Shown here piece by piece: positions 32,558 through 44,506 of a stretch of 64,000 nt of DNA. The stretch is from Chytridium lagenaria (Eukaryota; Chytridiomycota; Chytridiomycetes; Chytridiales; Chytridiaceae). How positions within the stretch are numbered: position 1 is the first letter of the stretch; every line of letters begins with the position of its first letter. The notes under the pieces were generated by a model. That model saw nothing but the letters and a program-made list of their open reading frames with translations, ran no database searches and was not told the origin of the DNA. The translations under genes were made by a program, and so were the position numbers. Location of the stretch: positions 1 through 64,000 of the forward strand of contig JAHLKC010000022.1 of assembly GCA_025449115.1 (NCBI GenBank), read 5' to 3'.

Positions 32558-33512
32558 CTATGTGTTGAGAAAGTCGGAATATACCTCGTCCAAGTGGATA
32601 TTCGCTGTGTCCGTTTTTACTTTTTTCAAATGATTTAGTTCCCCCCACACTAGAAACGAAGCTATTCCTGGCGGCTGTTTCTCCAATTTCGGGTCTTCAT
32701 TGGAATCGTAGACAAAGGGCTCAAAGTCGGATGGAGGGTTGTATCCTAGACAGACGAGGAAATTTTCGGAGCTGGTGGGTCGAGAACTGGGGGGCTTGAC
32801 GATGTGGACTTTGTCAAAAAAGGCCTCCATTTGCATGCAAAGGAGGTCTGCGTCGCGGTGTTTGAAGATCTTGGCTGCAAAGTTGCCACCTTTTTTTAAG
32901 ACATGGGACGTGATGTTGAACGCCTGCATCGTGTTAAAATGATCGTTGAGGGCAATTGGAAAGTACCGCTAGGAGGAGTTGAGAATGTAGGTATTCGTCA
33001 ATTGCATGAAGTCCGGTTACATCGGGTGCACCATCGCTCACTACGAGGTCAGCGAGTTCTCCATCCATAAGCCGAATAATGTCCAGTGCTGTCGATTTTT
33101 TCGTGATATCTCCTTGTAGTTGCACAACGCCAGGTAATGGCGTCTTTTGAAGAAGGCAGGATTAGAGATAAAGCTTTTTGCTTAAGTCGCAGAACTAAAT
33201 ACCATTTGTTGAAGATCCACTGCAACGATCACAGGACGGTCAGCGTCGGTCGGTTGCAGACTATGCGACAGCACTTGACTCCAGCTCCCAGGTGCTGCAC
33301 AAAGATCAACGCATCTTTTAACTCCATCAAACAGGTGGAACTGCTCGTCTTGGGGAATGTTATTTTAAGTGTGAATGTCACTGGCATACAATAAATAACA
33401 AACTGAAAATCAACCCACCAAGATGAATGAGTTTGAATGCACTCCTTGCCCTATACCCTCTCTCCTTTGCTAGACGGTAAAAGACGTCAACACCTCCTGT
33501 CGAAGAAGCCAT
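32558..33512 (-). CDS. TRM7: tRNA 2'-O-ribose methyltransferase, Trm7/FTSJ1-like
   Basis: Trm7 uses SAM to methylate ribose 2'-OH of nucleotides 32 and 34 in tRNA anticodon loops in the cytoplasm. Four exons (33,512-33,419, 33,348-33,203, 33,143-32,967, 32,923-32,558) join in frame to 260 residues. The FtsJ/RrmJ K-D-K-E catalytic set is readable: Lys27 in ARSAFKL, Asp117 in [11 protein letters not shown], Lys157 in GGNFAAKIF, Glu192 in SSENF. The SAM-binding loop is [33 protein letters not shown] is typical for Trm7 rather than Spb1 or Mrm2, and the length fits. Divergent from eS27, start codons 219 bp apart. Confidence 0.92.
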
Positions 33513-33731
33513 GTGAAGGAGACAGGCAAGTTTGAGTATGGCGAGTTGGTGACGGTGGATAGGGCAGAACGATGTGGGTAGGACAAATGGCCCTGGTTGA
33601 ATAGAATTGTCAGGTCCTTTTTCTTTGATTTTGGAGGACACCGGAGGATCACACCGTCAACCGTCAACAGTCCCTCATCTCAACCATCCCATCACATCGC
33701 AACCATCTTATTACTTGAATTTTAGTCCATC

Positions 33732-34613
33732 ATGACTGTGAGTTCATCTGCGTCCTATCAATCCACTCGACCACAACAAGGATCAAACGAAAACAGGATG
33801 GGATGGATTGGATAGATTAGATATTGGATCGATTCGATTTCTGGTGTTAAGGAGGCTTTGCAAGTAGCATGGAGGGCATCAGCTGCGCTGGAATAAACCT
33901 TTCGGCTGTCAACGCTTGGTTGAACCTATGAACCTTGAGACTACGGCGGTGCGAGGTCGTTCAGGCCAAAGAGTGGCTGAAGTCGGAAGATGGTGACTAT
34001 ATATAGAGGACAGTGTATCGAAGCAACAAACTGAGTACCATTGTCTGGGCCTGGCTGCATATTGGGAAGCTAGGACGACTGAGGAAGGGTGGAGGAACGA
34101 AATCATCTTTATACGGAAGGAACCTATGCCCGTTTTTATCTCGCCATCGTCAAAGGCTATGTCTCATCGATTTCTCACCAACCTATTCTCCTTCAAACCA
34201 GCTTGCCGTCGACCTTCTTAACCCCCTCGAATCCAGCGAGAAGAGGAGCCACAAGCTCAAGAGGCTCGTACAGAGCCCCAACTCTTACTTCATGGACGTG
34301 AAGTGCCCTGGTATGGAACCAAACCGATTCTCTGTTTTTGACTCTACAATTATTGGAGCAGTTCTGGAAGGCTAACTCGGATGATTATAGGTTGCTTCAA
34401 CATCAACACCGTTTTCAGCCACGCCCAGACTGTCGTTCTCTGCGGCAGCTGCGCGACCGTCCTTTGCCAGCCCACCGGTGGCAAAGCCCGTCTCACTGGT
34501 AAGAGAACAAAAACAAACTTTAATCTTAAAACGACCTTGGGACACTGTTATCATTGCTCACATCTTGTTCTTTTTTAACAGAGGGCTGCTCCTTCCGCAA
34601 GAAGGCCAACTAA
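33732..34613 (+). CDS. RPS27: 40S ribosomal protein eS27
   Basis: A zinc-binding structural protein of the small ribosomal subunit. Four exons (33,732-33,737, 34,202-34,310, 34,391-34,498, 34,582-34,613) make 84 codons plus stop, the usual family length. MT is encoded by the first exon. Then [66 protein letters not shown]. The four zinc-ligand cysteines (KCPGC and CGSCATVLC) are all present. The first intron is long (464 nt) and sits after only two codons, an arrangement common for ribosomal protein genes, where 5' introns carry control elements. Confidence 0.95.
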
Positions 34614-34698
34614 AGTCACCCACCACCAAAGAGCTTTCTTTAATGGCAGGTTGATAGTAGCTGGTTCCGCGTGTGCGTGTGCGTTGAGGGTGTTTCTC

Positions 34699-37600
34699 AT
34701 GATGTTTATTGTAAATCGGCCAGTGGGCCACATTCATCTTCATGGGGTAATAAACGGTGCTGCTGGTTGGGACTTTACCAAATTATTTGACTATCACCGA
34801 ATTTCTGTTTGTTTCTGTTTGTCGGACTTTCATTGTCACTGCAGAGGAACGTAAATATAGATTCAGACTCACACTGGAAACGATGGGAGCTGGTACTGCG
34901 GATACTACGGCAATCACGGGAGGCTGCTACAAGTGGCAGATGGTGACGGGTGCTCCGAGTTGGAATGTAACGACGGATGGAATCGTGACTTCTCTTGTAC
35001 CTTCGTGGACAACTGGACTGCATGCCAGGCTATGGATTATTGATCCTTCAGAGACCTTTCTGCCTCTCCGCAAGACGCCATCACAGGTACGTTTTCCACC
35101 ATAGCCGTCATCACACTTTCCAAACTCTGATCGCAAAACAAAAACCAGCTCTCTGCAGATTTGTCATCATCCTACTCCAGTCTCGGCTTATTCCCATCCG
35201 TCACAACAGCTCCTCAAGTCAAGTTAGGTGAAGTCAACTTTAACGCCGAAGGAAGGTTTGTATTCATCCACGCAAAAATAACTAAATCCAGAAAAGTTAT
35301 TGGGAGCTCTTGTACAATACAACTTCTGCAGATGCCTTCACCTTTGCCATCACCAGTAACCACGTCTCCCTTATAAACTGCTTCGTCTCCGACACCACCA
35401 TCGAACTCGACGTCCAAAAATTCCCTCCGACCCTATTCACACTCCTTACACCAGCTCGTACTATCAACGGCCAAATCCTCAAAGTCTCTCGCGACGCATG
35501 CTCATCCAACGTCGGGTTAGCGTTAACTGACGCATACGGGTTAAACAATATAGTCATCACGCAATCATCGTTTTTGACGACGAGTGTCGGGAAAGGGTTG
35601 GCGACGAATGGCGGTGTGGAGGCGGTGGCTATTGTAGGGTTCAATGTCTCATACTCGATTCTACGGGGACTGTGTATGTGAATGGGACAGTGAAAGCAAC
35701 AGGACTTCCTATTTCACCCCCTGTGAGGCTCCTGAAAGGTGCGAGTTATTGTGACGCCACTATGGATACGTCCACAAACCGAACAAACCATGCGGTTGGG
35801 TGGAATGATGGAGTTGGTGCTGTTTTCTACGCGTCAACGGATGGGGGCTATCGTTCAAATCTGTATCACTTGCGACGCAATTGACGGCGACGAGTGCCGG
35901 GACGGCGAAACAAAGGATAAGAGATGTGGCTTTTTTGGCGACATATCAGCAGTATTGCGTGATGGCAACGGATGGAATGGGTGTTGATAGAATTTTATTC
36001 GTGGATCCTTATTCGGGATTCATCACTTCTGGATTCGCGTTCACCAATTTTTTTATCGACGGCGGCGTAAAGGTAATCATTTCCCACTATTCTACTTCTC
36101 ACAAACCCAGGGCTCTTCGCCAAAATATGGCCAGCAGTTCCGGGCTGGAGAGGTGTTGTTTTCGGGGGATGCGTTGTTTTATAGGTTAGCTTTATCTTCA
36201 GTGTAATTAAAAATAACTTTCTATGTAGTCCTAATGGAGGGAAGAATGTTTTGGGTTGACGTTTAGGGATGCGAATGGGGAGGTAGCGCTTGGGGAGAGG
36301 GAGTTTGTGAGACAAGTAGATTCAGATAAGAATGGAAAGATTGCGGCCATTACGAATCTGAATAGGTATGAATAATGTCTTTCTCGTCGAGTTTCCGACT
36401 TATTGTTGAAACTGACATTTATCGAACGTGTTAGAATTTTCTGGGGGAAAGCTGGTTTTCCAAACCTTCTTTTACAGAGTAATCCACTCTTGGAAAATGA
36501 ACGTGTGTATTTCTATCTTGATAATCGCTGACGCTTTTACATACAGCCGCTTATATCTTTTTCGACAAACTTGGGATACTCCAAATTTTGTCTCTTCCTC
36601 GCACTGAAACCACCTTTGACACTCTCTTGGTACGAAGATCAATCGAACCGACATTGGGGGTTCCAAATATCACGTGAGTTTAATACTTCCCTCTGTAATT
36701 GTTTCTTTGCTCGCAAATATTCAACGAACTCAAAGGTCTTGCCCGTTGAGAGAGTTTAACGTTGACTTGAATCCTCAATATATTTTAGATGTTGGTGAGT
36801 TTGAATTTCTATGACGTTATTTTGAACTGTATCAGGTGAGAACATGACGATCCACGGCGACATTGTCCCGAAATCCGGCACGGCAAACAGTTTTTCGGTA
36901 ACGCCCACTTCCCAACAGCATCATCTTCGACCTCCCAAATCTAACAAAAAATTCACACAGGTTATGTACACCAACTACAGCCTCCTAATCGCCAAAACCA
37001 CCGTCAACGATCGCTCCGACGGTACCACCCTCCTCCCCTCCATCCTCTCCTACACCCTTACAACAATCCTGCAACCCAAATCCCACACCCTCCGCGGAAA
37101 AACCGAAATCCTCATCCGTCCCATGTCCGCCAACCTCGCCTGCCCCACAACTCAAGCCACAACCTCCATCGTGATGGGTTGTCGAACATCCCGAAAACTC
37201 GTGTTCAGGTCAAGCATACAACCAACCCCCAAACCTGCTTTGCCCGCTCAAACCGTCGCAGCCGTAACAGGGGGTCATGGACCCGCTACTGCAGCTTCCA
37301 CGACACCAGCAACACCTGCGACAACGCTTGCACCGGTTGACTGTTCGTCCGCCCCGAAATCCATCACGCTGTCACCTGGTGAATGGATCCAGGATTTCCA
37401 AACATGGCTTCGTGGGAGTACCTCCAGGACGGTTGACTACGATTGCGCGAAGTACGGAAAGCCTATTTCCGCGTACTATGGGGCGGATTTTATCCCGTAT
37501 TTCGATCTATACGATGATGGGGTGTACACGAGGACGGTGAATGCGGACGTTGCGGTTTGGGAGAACAATGGACGGGAGAGTTATACTTATGCTTTAAATT

Positions 37601-38257
37601 CGGGAACGGTGTGTGGGTTTGATAGAGTCAACGTTTTGCTTATAAGGTTTTTAGGCTGGGTGTACGTCGAAACCGCAATCGTGGATTGAGATGGTGAAAG
37701 ACTTTGGGGGGGATCCTGTTGATGCTTTCGGGCCGTCGGTGGTGGCTTTGACCTTATTCCATAACGCTGGCCATATCTAACTGGAGTTGGTAGAATTATC
37801 AACCGTGTTATCTGGGTGCGAATACGACAAAAATTGATGGGAATATTCCGTATACTATTTTTAATACGACAAATGGGAATTACATTGTATGGCAGAACCG
37901 AGTTGATGGCTTATTCCTGTTCACCGCCAAAGTCCTTGACCCATCATACAGGTATTTTGTGTCTATAATCTATGTACATTCACACAAAACACTCTTCCCT
38001 CAAATAGCTACTGCGAGTTAACCACACATTTCGCCATCCAAGTGCAAGGCGCACCAATCAGTCTTGCAGAACAAATCGGCCTCGTATTTGGGCTGTTAGC
38101 GGGGATGGTTATATTGCTTGGATTATCGTATTTTGTGAGATTGAGGAGTCGAAAGATTGAGGCAAAGGTGAAAGAGGAGGAGGAGGAACGGAGTAGAGGC
38201 GAGACGGAGGAATCTGCAGAGGCGGATGCGTTGCTGTGGAAGGATAAGTTGGATTGA
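34699..38257 (+). CDS. CatSper auxiliary subunit-like membrane protein (CATSPERD/E type)
   Basis: CATSPERD and CATSPERE are single-pass ectodomain subunits of the CatSper calcium channel of flagella. About ten exons. Mid-region: AYIFFDKLGILQILSLPRTE; KTEILIRPMSANLACPTTQA followed by IVMGCRTSRKLVF, matching the family's VGCP cysteine block. Then the tail: VDYDCAKYGKPISAYYGADF, PYFDLYDDGVYTRTVNADVA, WENNGRESYTYAL, AGCTSKPQSWIEMV, DAFGP, NTTNGNYIVWQNRVDGLFL, VLDPSYSYCELTTHFAIQV. One membrane helix (IGLVFGLLAGMVILLGLSYF) and a short charged cytoplasmic tail finish it. These match the shared C-terminal domain of CATSPERD/E in order and spacing. The first exon and signal peptide are unclear. Frame slips at about 35,650 and 35,870 could be unseen introns or indels. 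Confidence 0.8.
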
Positions 38258-38297
38258 TTGTAGGGGAGCTTGCTGTGAAGGGGTGTGTAGAAAGCGA

Positions 38298-38986
38298 TTA
38301 TTCTTTGACGGTTGGTGGAGTTGTGGACCGAACAGAACCCTCCCGAAATCGTTTCTTAAAATCCTTGTATCCTTCCTGCAACTCCATAATTAAAAAAACA
38401 AATGACTAACTAAACCGTCTACCTGAAAGCTCTGCGGCACTTTTCTTAAGAACGATATATCCCCCTTTGATTCCCGATTAAACAAGACATTATATGGTTT
38501 CAGCGCTCGATTGCATTGAGATGTGAACCTGAATTTGCATTAATATTGTGGGATTTCAGGAAATGGACTACTTTGCGGGTGTTGAGAGTTTGGCCTTGTA
38601 GAGACCGCTTGCGAAGAAAATGAAGAGGATAGACGAGGATAGGATAAAACCAAAGAGGTGGTAAGGATTTGTAGGGTCTAAATTCACAATGTCGTCAGTC
38701 AGGTCAAACCGAATATAAGGTGCATGGTTTTACCTTCTCTCTTTGGTAGGTAAACGGTGAGGTATGCGAAGTAAGCAAACATTGCAACGAGACTAGCCAA
38801 TATCACTTTTGTTTGAAATTACATCGTTTTAGTCCTCAAAGTTTCAAGTGCACCTCCATCCATTCATGGATACATGGGCAACTCACATTCCCATCTCCTT
38901 CTCATCCGATTCAACCGTATCATGTTCTGTCGTAATCGTTCTTCAAAGATCATGACATCCCTAAACGTCTTCTCCTCTCCAGGCAT
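38298..38986 (-). CDS. SPO7: Spo7/CNEP1R1-like regulatory subunit of the Nem1 phosphatase
   Basis: Spo7 pairs with the phosphatase Nem1 in the ER/nuclear membrane to dephosphorylate lipin (Pah1) and so controls lipid synthesis and nuclear envelope growth. Five exons read from ATG 38,986: MPGEEKTFRDVMIFEERLRQ and NMIRLNRMRRRWE (the conserved coil before the first helix), membrane segment LILASLVAMFAYFAYLTVYL, then NPYHLFGFILSSSILFIFFA (second membrane segment), SGLYKAKLSTPAK, FTSQCNRALKPYNVLFNRES and a charged C-terminus ending PTVKE. All joins keep frame. The gene converges on the CatSper-like gene with 40 bp between stop codons. Confidence 0.85.
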
Positions 38987-39578
38987 TCTTCTCCCCAAAA
39001 TTCGTGAGTTTGTCGCTTAGACGCGAATAGCATATATTGACGATGGAACTGGGGCCTCACAGGTCCATCGCGAACCCTTCATAGCAGCTTCTTACCCCGC
39101 GGTACCTATTTAATTTCGTTTGTAATAAACAATCTTTGCAACATTATGTCGTAAAAAACAAGACACCTTTTTAATTATCACAGAAAGCACCAGAAAAAAC
39201 CAGACTTTAATTCAAAAATAGAGAAGTCCTCCAACATCACCGGATTTCGTTAAAAAAGTTTCTTCAATGGATGGTATATTATGGCTTGGTATACTATTAC
39301 GGGTCAAAAAAAGGTATAAAGAAGAAGCTGGGGAAAATTGGGGGGGAAAGGGAAGGGGTAAACTTAATGTGTAAAAAAAACTAAAAAGGGTAAACTCTGA
39401 GGGTAAATAATGGGGGTAAACAGAACAGGGTAAAGCAAAAACATAATACGGGATACATCCCCAAACTCCATAAAATAAAAAAGGAATATCCATCCATGGT
39501 TTTTTTTGAATATGGCAATCTCGTCGTCTATGTCTATAGGGTGTTGAACGGACGGAAAACAGGTTTTAGGGTCTCGCC
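38987..39578. other. No gene seen
   Basis: Spo7 promoter side on the right strand and the 3' flank of the KH/SAM gene. It contains an odd run of GGTAAA-type words (GGGTAAACTTAATG, GGGTAAACTCTG, GGGGGTAAACAG, GGGTAAAGC at about 39,356-39,435). Confidence 0.5.
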
Positions 39579-42500
39579 CTAGCCTGATTGGCGCGTCAAC
39601 GGAAAATTGATGGGATCCCGAAACGTAGCACTCGCCGGCCCCTTTGTAACCTCCGTCGCAGTCCCACTCGGCGCGAAATAATGACTGATCCCAATCGCCG
39701 AATTCGGTGCGGGGCTTCCCTTTCTCGGTGGGAACTGTCTCGGTTCCACCGCAGACATGAGGGAGCCGTTAGGAACGAGTCCTGGTGGTCGTTGCGCGAC
39801 GGGTGCAGAGTAAAGGGGTTGATCGAATGCGATGCCGCCTTTTCGAACCGTATTGAGTTCACGGATAGCGTTCATAATTTTCTTGCGGGGACCAAAGGTT
39901 TTTATGCCGAGTTCTTTCAAGTCGGCATCACCGAGGGTGAGGAAGGTGTTGAGATCTACTTCTTGTTCTTGGAAAACGGGGATGTGGGTGGAGAGGTCGA
40001 GGGATTCAAGAAGGACAGCGAGGGCGTGGGTGGTGTCATCCATTTGCAATATCTTGTCAATCAATTCTGCGGTGAAGGATTGAGTGGATTCGTCGTTATC
40101 GTCTGAGAAACCCGATTAGCTTACAATCAAGACATTTTAAAAAATGATATTACGGATAACTCACTTTGAAATTGACTCTCAATAACCAGATTCGACAACT
40201 TCTTTGGCCCCTTCCCAACCCTTTTAGAACTCTCATCCATCGCCGGCACACTCCTCGACATCGCCAACCCACAAAACTGATCATTCGGCACCTTAACCCC
40301 CCACTCTCCCTTCCTCATACCCCCTGAATCCAGCGGCACACTTGTGGAAACCCCATGATGTTCATCCATATGCGAGGTATGTGCAAACATGGGTCTTCCT
40401 TGGTGATTCTGATGCTGAGGTGACCCGTGTTTCATAAAATGATCAACGGAACCCCAGCCTTGTTCACCGGCGGAGAGGGCCATGGCGGAGAGGGTGGAGG
40501 TGAGGATGTTGGTGGGGCTGATGTCGGTTTGGATTTCAGAGTGGGAGCGTTGGAGGGGGGCGTGGTCAGGGGACATGTGACGGGAGTGTTCAAAGAGTTG
40601 GCGGAGGTTGGGGACGGAGTGGGCGCCTGGAGGTCGTTGACCCTGTTACAAACAATGCGTAAATAAAGTGCTAAAGAAAGTAGACAAATATTACCCTAAT
40701 GTTATTGTTATTGTTCTGATCATATGGAGATTGATGCCCGTCGAAGATATTATAGCTTTGTGATAGAATAGAAAGAGGGCTATCGGGAGCTATAAGAGGG
40801 GGGGGGAACGGTCAGACTACAGTAATTTGACAACACAAAATGTAATGAACTGACCAGAAGTGACAGGTGACAGTAGCTTGCTGTTAAAATGCTGAAACGA
40901 ATCATATGATTTCTGCGGAGCCAGATTCGCATACGATCCAGACCGTTGAACAGCAGGATGCGTGTATAGTGGAATCTACATAAAGCGCCTCGTCAACACT
41001 CAATTTTAAAAGAAAAGGGCCGCCCGACATTGAATCCATACCTGCTTTGATTTCAAAAACTCCAGAATAGCAATCTTGGCTCTCTCAATGTTGGTGTTTC
41101 CGCGGTGATAGTAGAGCATAAACAAGCAGTCATGACCATTGAAATCGTCAAGAGGAGGGGTCTGAACGTAGACTTGAATGTTGAATTCTCGTTGAATCCT
41201 TTGAACAAGTCCGTCGAGAAATTCGGGGGATTTGATGACATAGATTGCGACATGAGAGGCAGGGATAGCAAAGTCATGCACCTCTGGGATCAATTGCTAC
41301 AAAGCAAAATGATATCAGTGAAAACCCCTATCTGGAAAAAATCGGTAAAATGGGAGACAAACATGTAACTGTATCCTAGCCTGCTGCACTTGCGCCTCGG
41401 GTCCGGAAATGACAACCTCATCACTCCCCAAACACTTTTCTGGAAACACAATAGTCACCCTCAACCCCCTTTCAATCTCCTTGATATTCACCGCCCTCGG
41501 CCCCATCACGATCCTATGAAACTGCCAAGGAATCATCACCATAGCCGTAATCTCCGTCTTATCCTTGATATTAATCAACTCGAAAATGCTCTGCTTCAAG
41601 TGTTCCAAATTTATAGCATTCTTAGACGGCGTACGAGCGATGACGTTATCCATATTTTCAAAGTAACCGCCGAGCGTGGCGTATTCTTCAGCGTTGGAGA
41701 ATTTAACATAGACACCGTATTTCTTCATGATGCGTTGGATGTTCTTGCCGCCAACACCGATGATGCGTTTGTGGAAGGCTTCAGGGATGTAGAAACTCAT
41801 TTCTGCAGGGAATTCGTCCTGAAATACAATATCACGATCAGCATCGAATAATGACTTCAGGAATATAAGTATCCACCTCCAAAAGTCCAAGCCCTTCCAT
41901 AGATTTAACAGCGCGGGCATGTGCTACCTCGATTATCATGTTATAGTCATTAAAGTTTTCATGAAACTGAATCCTGCATCCACAAGTCTTCACAATCTTA
42001 TTAATCTTTCCGCTCTTCTTTCCGTTGATAAACTCCTTATGCTCCAATCCAAGTTCAACCTGAAACTTTGTTTCTCGAATAAGATTCTGCAAAGCCAAGT
42101 TAATACTCAAGTCCTGGCATTAATTACAAAACTCACTGTTAGAGACGGGAGATCCACTATCTGCTGGAATGCACTCTTGACAGACTCTTTAAGTCCGTAA
42201 ATTTCTATATTTCCACCGTAAATCACAACCTCTGCACGGGCAGTGTGGCAAATTTGCTTAACTGTAGCAGAAGTTTGAGCATCAACAGTTGCTGAATTAA
42301 GCGTATCGAGCTGAACGCTAGCAACGTAAAATTCACAAGACTGAAGAATGATATTAAGGTTAGAATGTATATCATTAATCAAACGGTGAAGGAAGGAAGA
42401 GGAAAACTCACCATGTTCATAACAGCCCTAACAGCTCTTTCAATATATACAGGATCATCGCCAGACACAGTGATAACATTAGCACCACTACCAACGGGAG

Positions 42501-44167
42501 GCATCGAGAGGAAAACCCCATTATCGATCATAATTTTCCTCAGCTGCTCCTTCCTACTGACCATCATCCAATCCAGCTTTTTCGGAAGGCATAACACCTG
42601 TTTCCGGACAATACTTGGCGCCTATATAATCCCGATCAGCATCTCTTTAAGAGATCCTTCAAGCCCTACCTTTGCAGCCACAATCCCTCTCATCCTCTCC
42701 TTTGTCTCTGCGACGGATGCAGAATTTCCAGTAATGTACACGGCGCTCAGTTCAACATCCTGATCGCCTCCGGTTGTCGACGTTGCATTTGATCCACTGC
42801 CAGTACGGAAAGGTGGTGACATGTAGATACTAGTGAGACTCTCTTGCATCAAGCTTTCAAGAAACGCCTTCTTCTTTCCAGCAATAACGGGTTGAAGTTC
42901 CAAATCAATGTCGACTTTATCACTTGCCATGCCAGCCTGACCACAATGTGAGTCGAAGCAAAAGATAAAAAAAAAGTCCTCACCATCTCGTCCAGCAGTA
43001 CAAGAACTTTAAGCCTCGCCCTTTCCACGCCATGCCAGTCTCCCATGATCTCCATATCCATTATATCTGGTGCGAGTCCTGGTGGAGCGAGCTGCTCTTC
43101 GAATGTGTGCCCTAGACAGGTGATTTGGGTCTGCGTTGACTTCATGATCTCGTTAATCCTTGATTTGACAACGCCCTTCATCTCCCCGTTCTTGTTGAGA
43201 ATAATCTTGCGGTTGGTTTTGATGGTGACCATGGCCTTTTCGATGTGCGATGTAGTGTTGAAGTGGGGTAGTTGGTATAATTATGATATGGATGCCGTAA
43301 ATGATGGGTATTTTTAAAAGTGTAAGTGAAAGATGTAGCAGTGCCAAGTAAGTAAGTTGGGATTAAGAGTGATGGATGATGGTTGATGGATGATGATGGA
43401 TGGTTTAAAGATGATGGATGGACTGGGTATGCAGAGTTGATGGGTTCTTTATGGTGTGGGTAGAAGGATATCCATGTCAGAGGAACCACGTTCCCACTAA
43501 AAATCTCTTCTCTCTCCACGTAGGAATAATACAAGAGCTACTGCGGTTCGTAATGCGTTGAATCTACGTCTTCAACGCAGGTACGTGCGTGTGTGTGTAG
43601 ATGTGTGGGTGTTGCTGATGGAAGTGGGTATCTTTTCCTCCTTGAATCCGTTGTAGTTCCAACAACTACTGGTGTGGTCTGGTCTGGTCTGATCGCCACC
43701 CTCTCCAAAGGTCGCCTCTTTTTTCTTTTTCTATGTGGCAGTATATACTGTTGCACCACCATTCCCCCAAGAGAAGCCTTTTGACAAACCCAACATTCCC
43801 ATCAACAACACCCCAATAAACACTCCATCCCACCTCTACGCAAAAGACTAGAAAAATATGTAAATGCTAAGAATCTACCTTCTCCAAGTTGTTCTGAGCA
43901 GGACCTCGAGCAGATGCACCTCTGCGCTCCCACCAGTGATCGCAACACTGAAACTAAACTCATGGGATTCTTCATCTGCACAGATACTTGACTCTCAGGT
44001 GTGCTCACCAGCACCTCGCATCCATACTGCGATCCTGCCTCATCACAGATCCTCCGCATCTGAGTTGATGCTGCTGTCTCGATCGTACGCGGGTTGGATT
44101 CGAGTCCATCAAAGCTCACCACGGACGTGCAAAGGGCTACCGTGATCGTCCTTGCTGCTTCAGCCAT
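39579..44167 (-). CDS. Bicaudal-C-like multi-KH and SAM RNA-binding protein
   Basis: BICC1-type proteins bind mRNA through KH domains and polymerise through a SAM domain to control translation. Reading leftward: N-terminal exon 44,167-43,879 (MAEAARTITVALCTSVV...), spliced over about 640 nt to AMVTIKTNRKIILNK at 43,235. Then about six to eight KH-like units: LELQPVIAGKKKAFLESLM; LEHKEFINGKKSGKINKIVK (the BICC1 GKKxGKINK signature); YIPEAFHKRIIGVGGKNIQR (GxxG loop intact); MVMIPWQFHRIVMGPRAVNI. A disordered Ser/His-rich region follows (40.1-40.6 kb). The C-terminal SAM domain runs LAVLLESLDLSTHIPVFQEQ to KTFGPRKKIMNAIREL. The frame at 43.95 kb may carry one indel. Well supported from 43,235 on; the N-terminal exon is less sure. 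Confidence 0.8.
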
Positions 44168-44184
44168 CGCTCGCAGTTGATCCT

Positions 44185-44195
44185 GTTTATATATT
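44185..44195 (-). promoter_or_regulatory. TATA-like box upstream of the KH/SAM gene
   Basis: AATATATAAAC on the minus strand, 18-28 bp before the ATG at 44,167. It is close for a TATA box, so transcription might start within or right at the ATG, or translation might start later. Confidence 0.35.
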
Positions 44196-44506
44196 TGCGG
44201 GGTGGAAGGTGATCAAGACGGAGAGAGTAACTTGAAGTGGAGCAGAGAGACTATTCCGTCTAGATTCCCAAAGGCACAGCGATACTCTGGCACTGGTGAC
44301 CTTGAGGCTTCAAAGGTGATGCCTTTTTTCGAGGTTTTACAAAATGACGAGACGAAATTTAATAATTATTTATGGAACTGCCACTGTAGAGGTAAATTGC
44401 AGCCCTGATTGGGCTCTTTCATTTGTACAAAGTAAACCGTCACGCTGACACCCACTCGTCAGCCTAGCTGAAGGTGATGGTTGCATCGACGGCGAGGGTG
44501 GGGTAA

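Noticed and set aside
35881..36315. Separate ORFs on both strands inside the CatSper-like gene
   Set aside because: The plus pieces are exons or frame-slipped parts of the same gene; the minus ones are antisense shadows.
43538..43784. Short ORFs between the KH/SAM exons
   Set aside because: They lie in the proposed 640-nt intron, overlap on both strands and are simple in composition.
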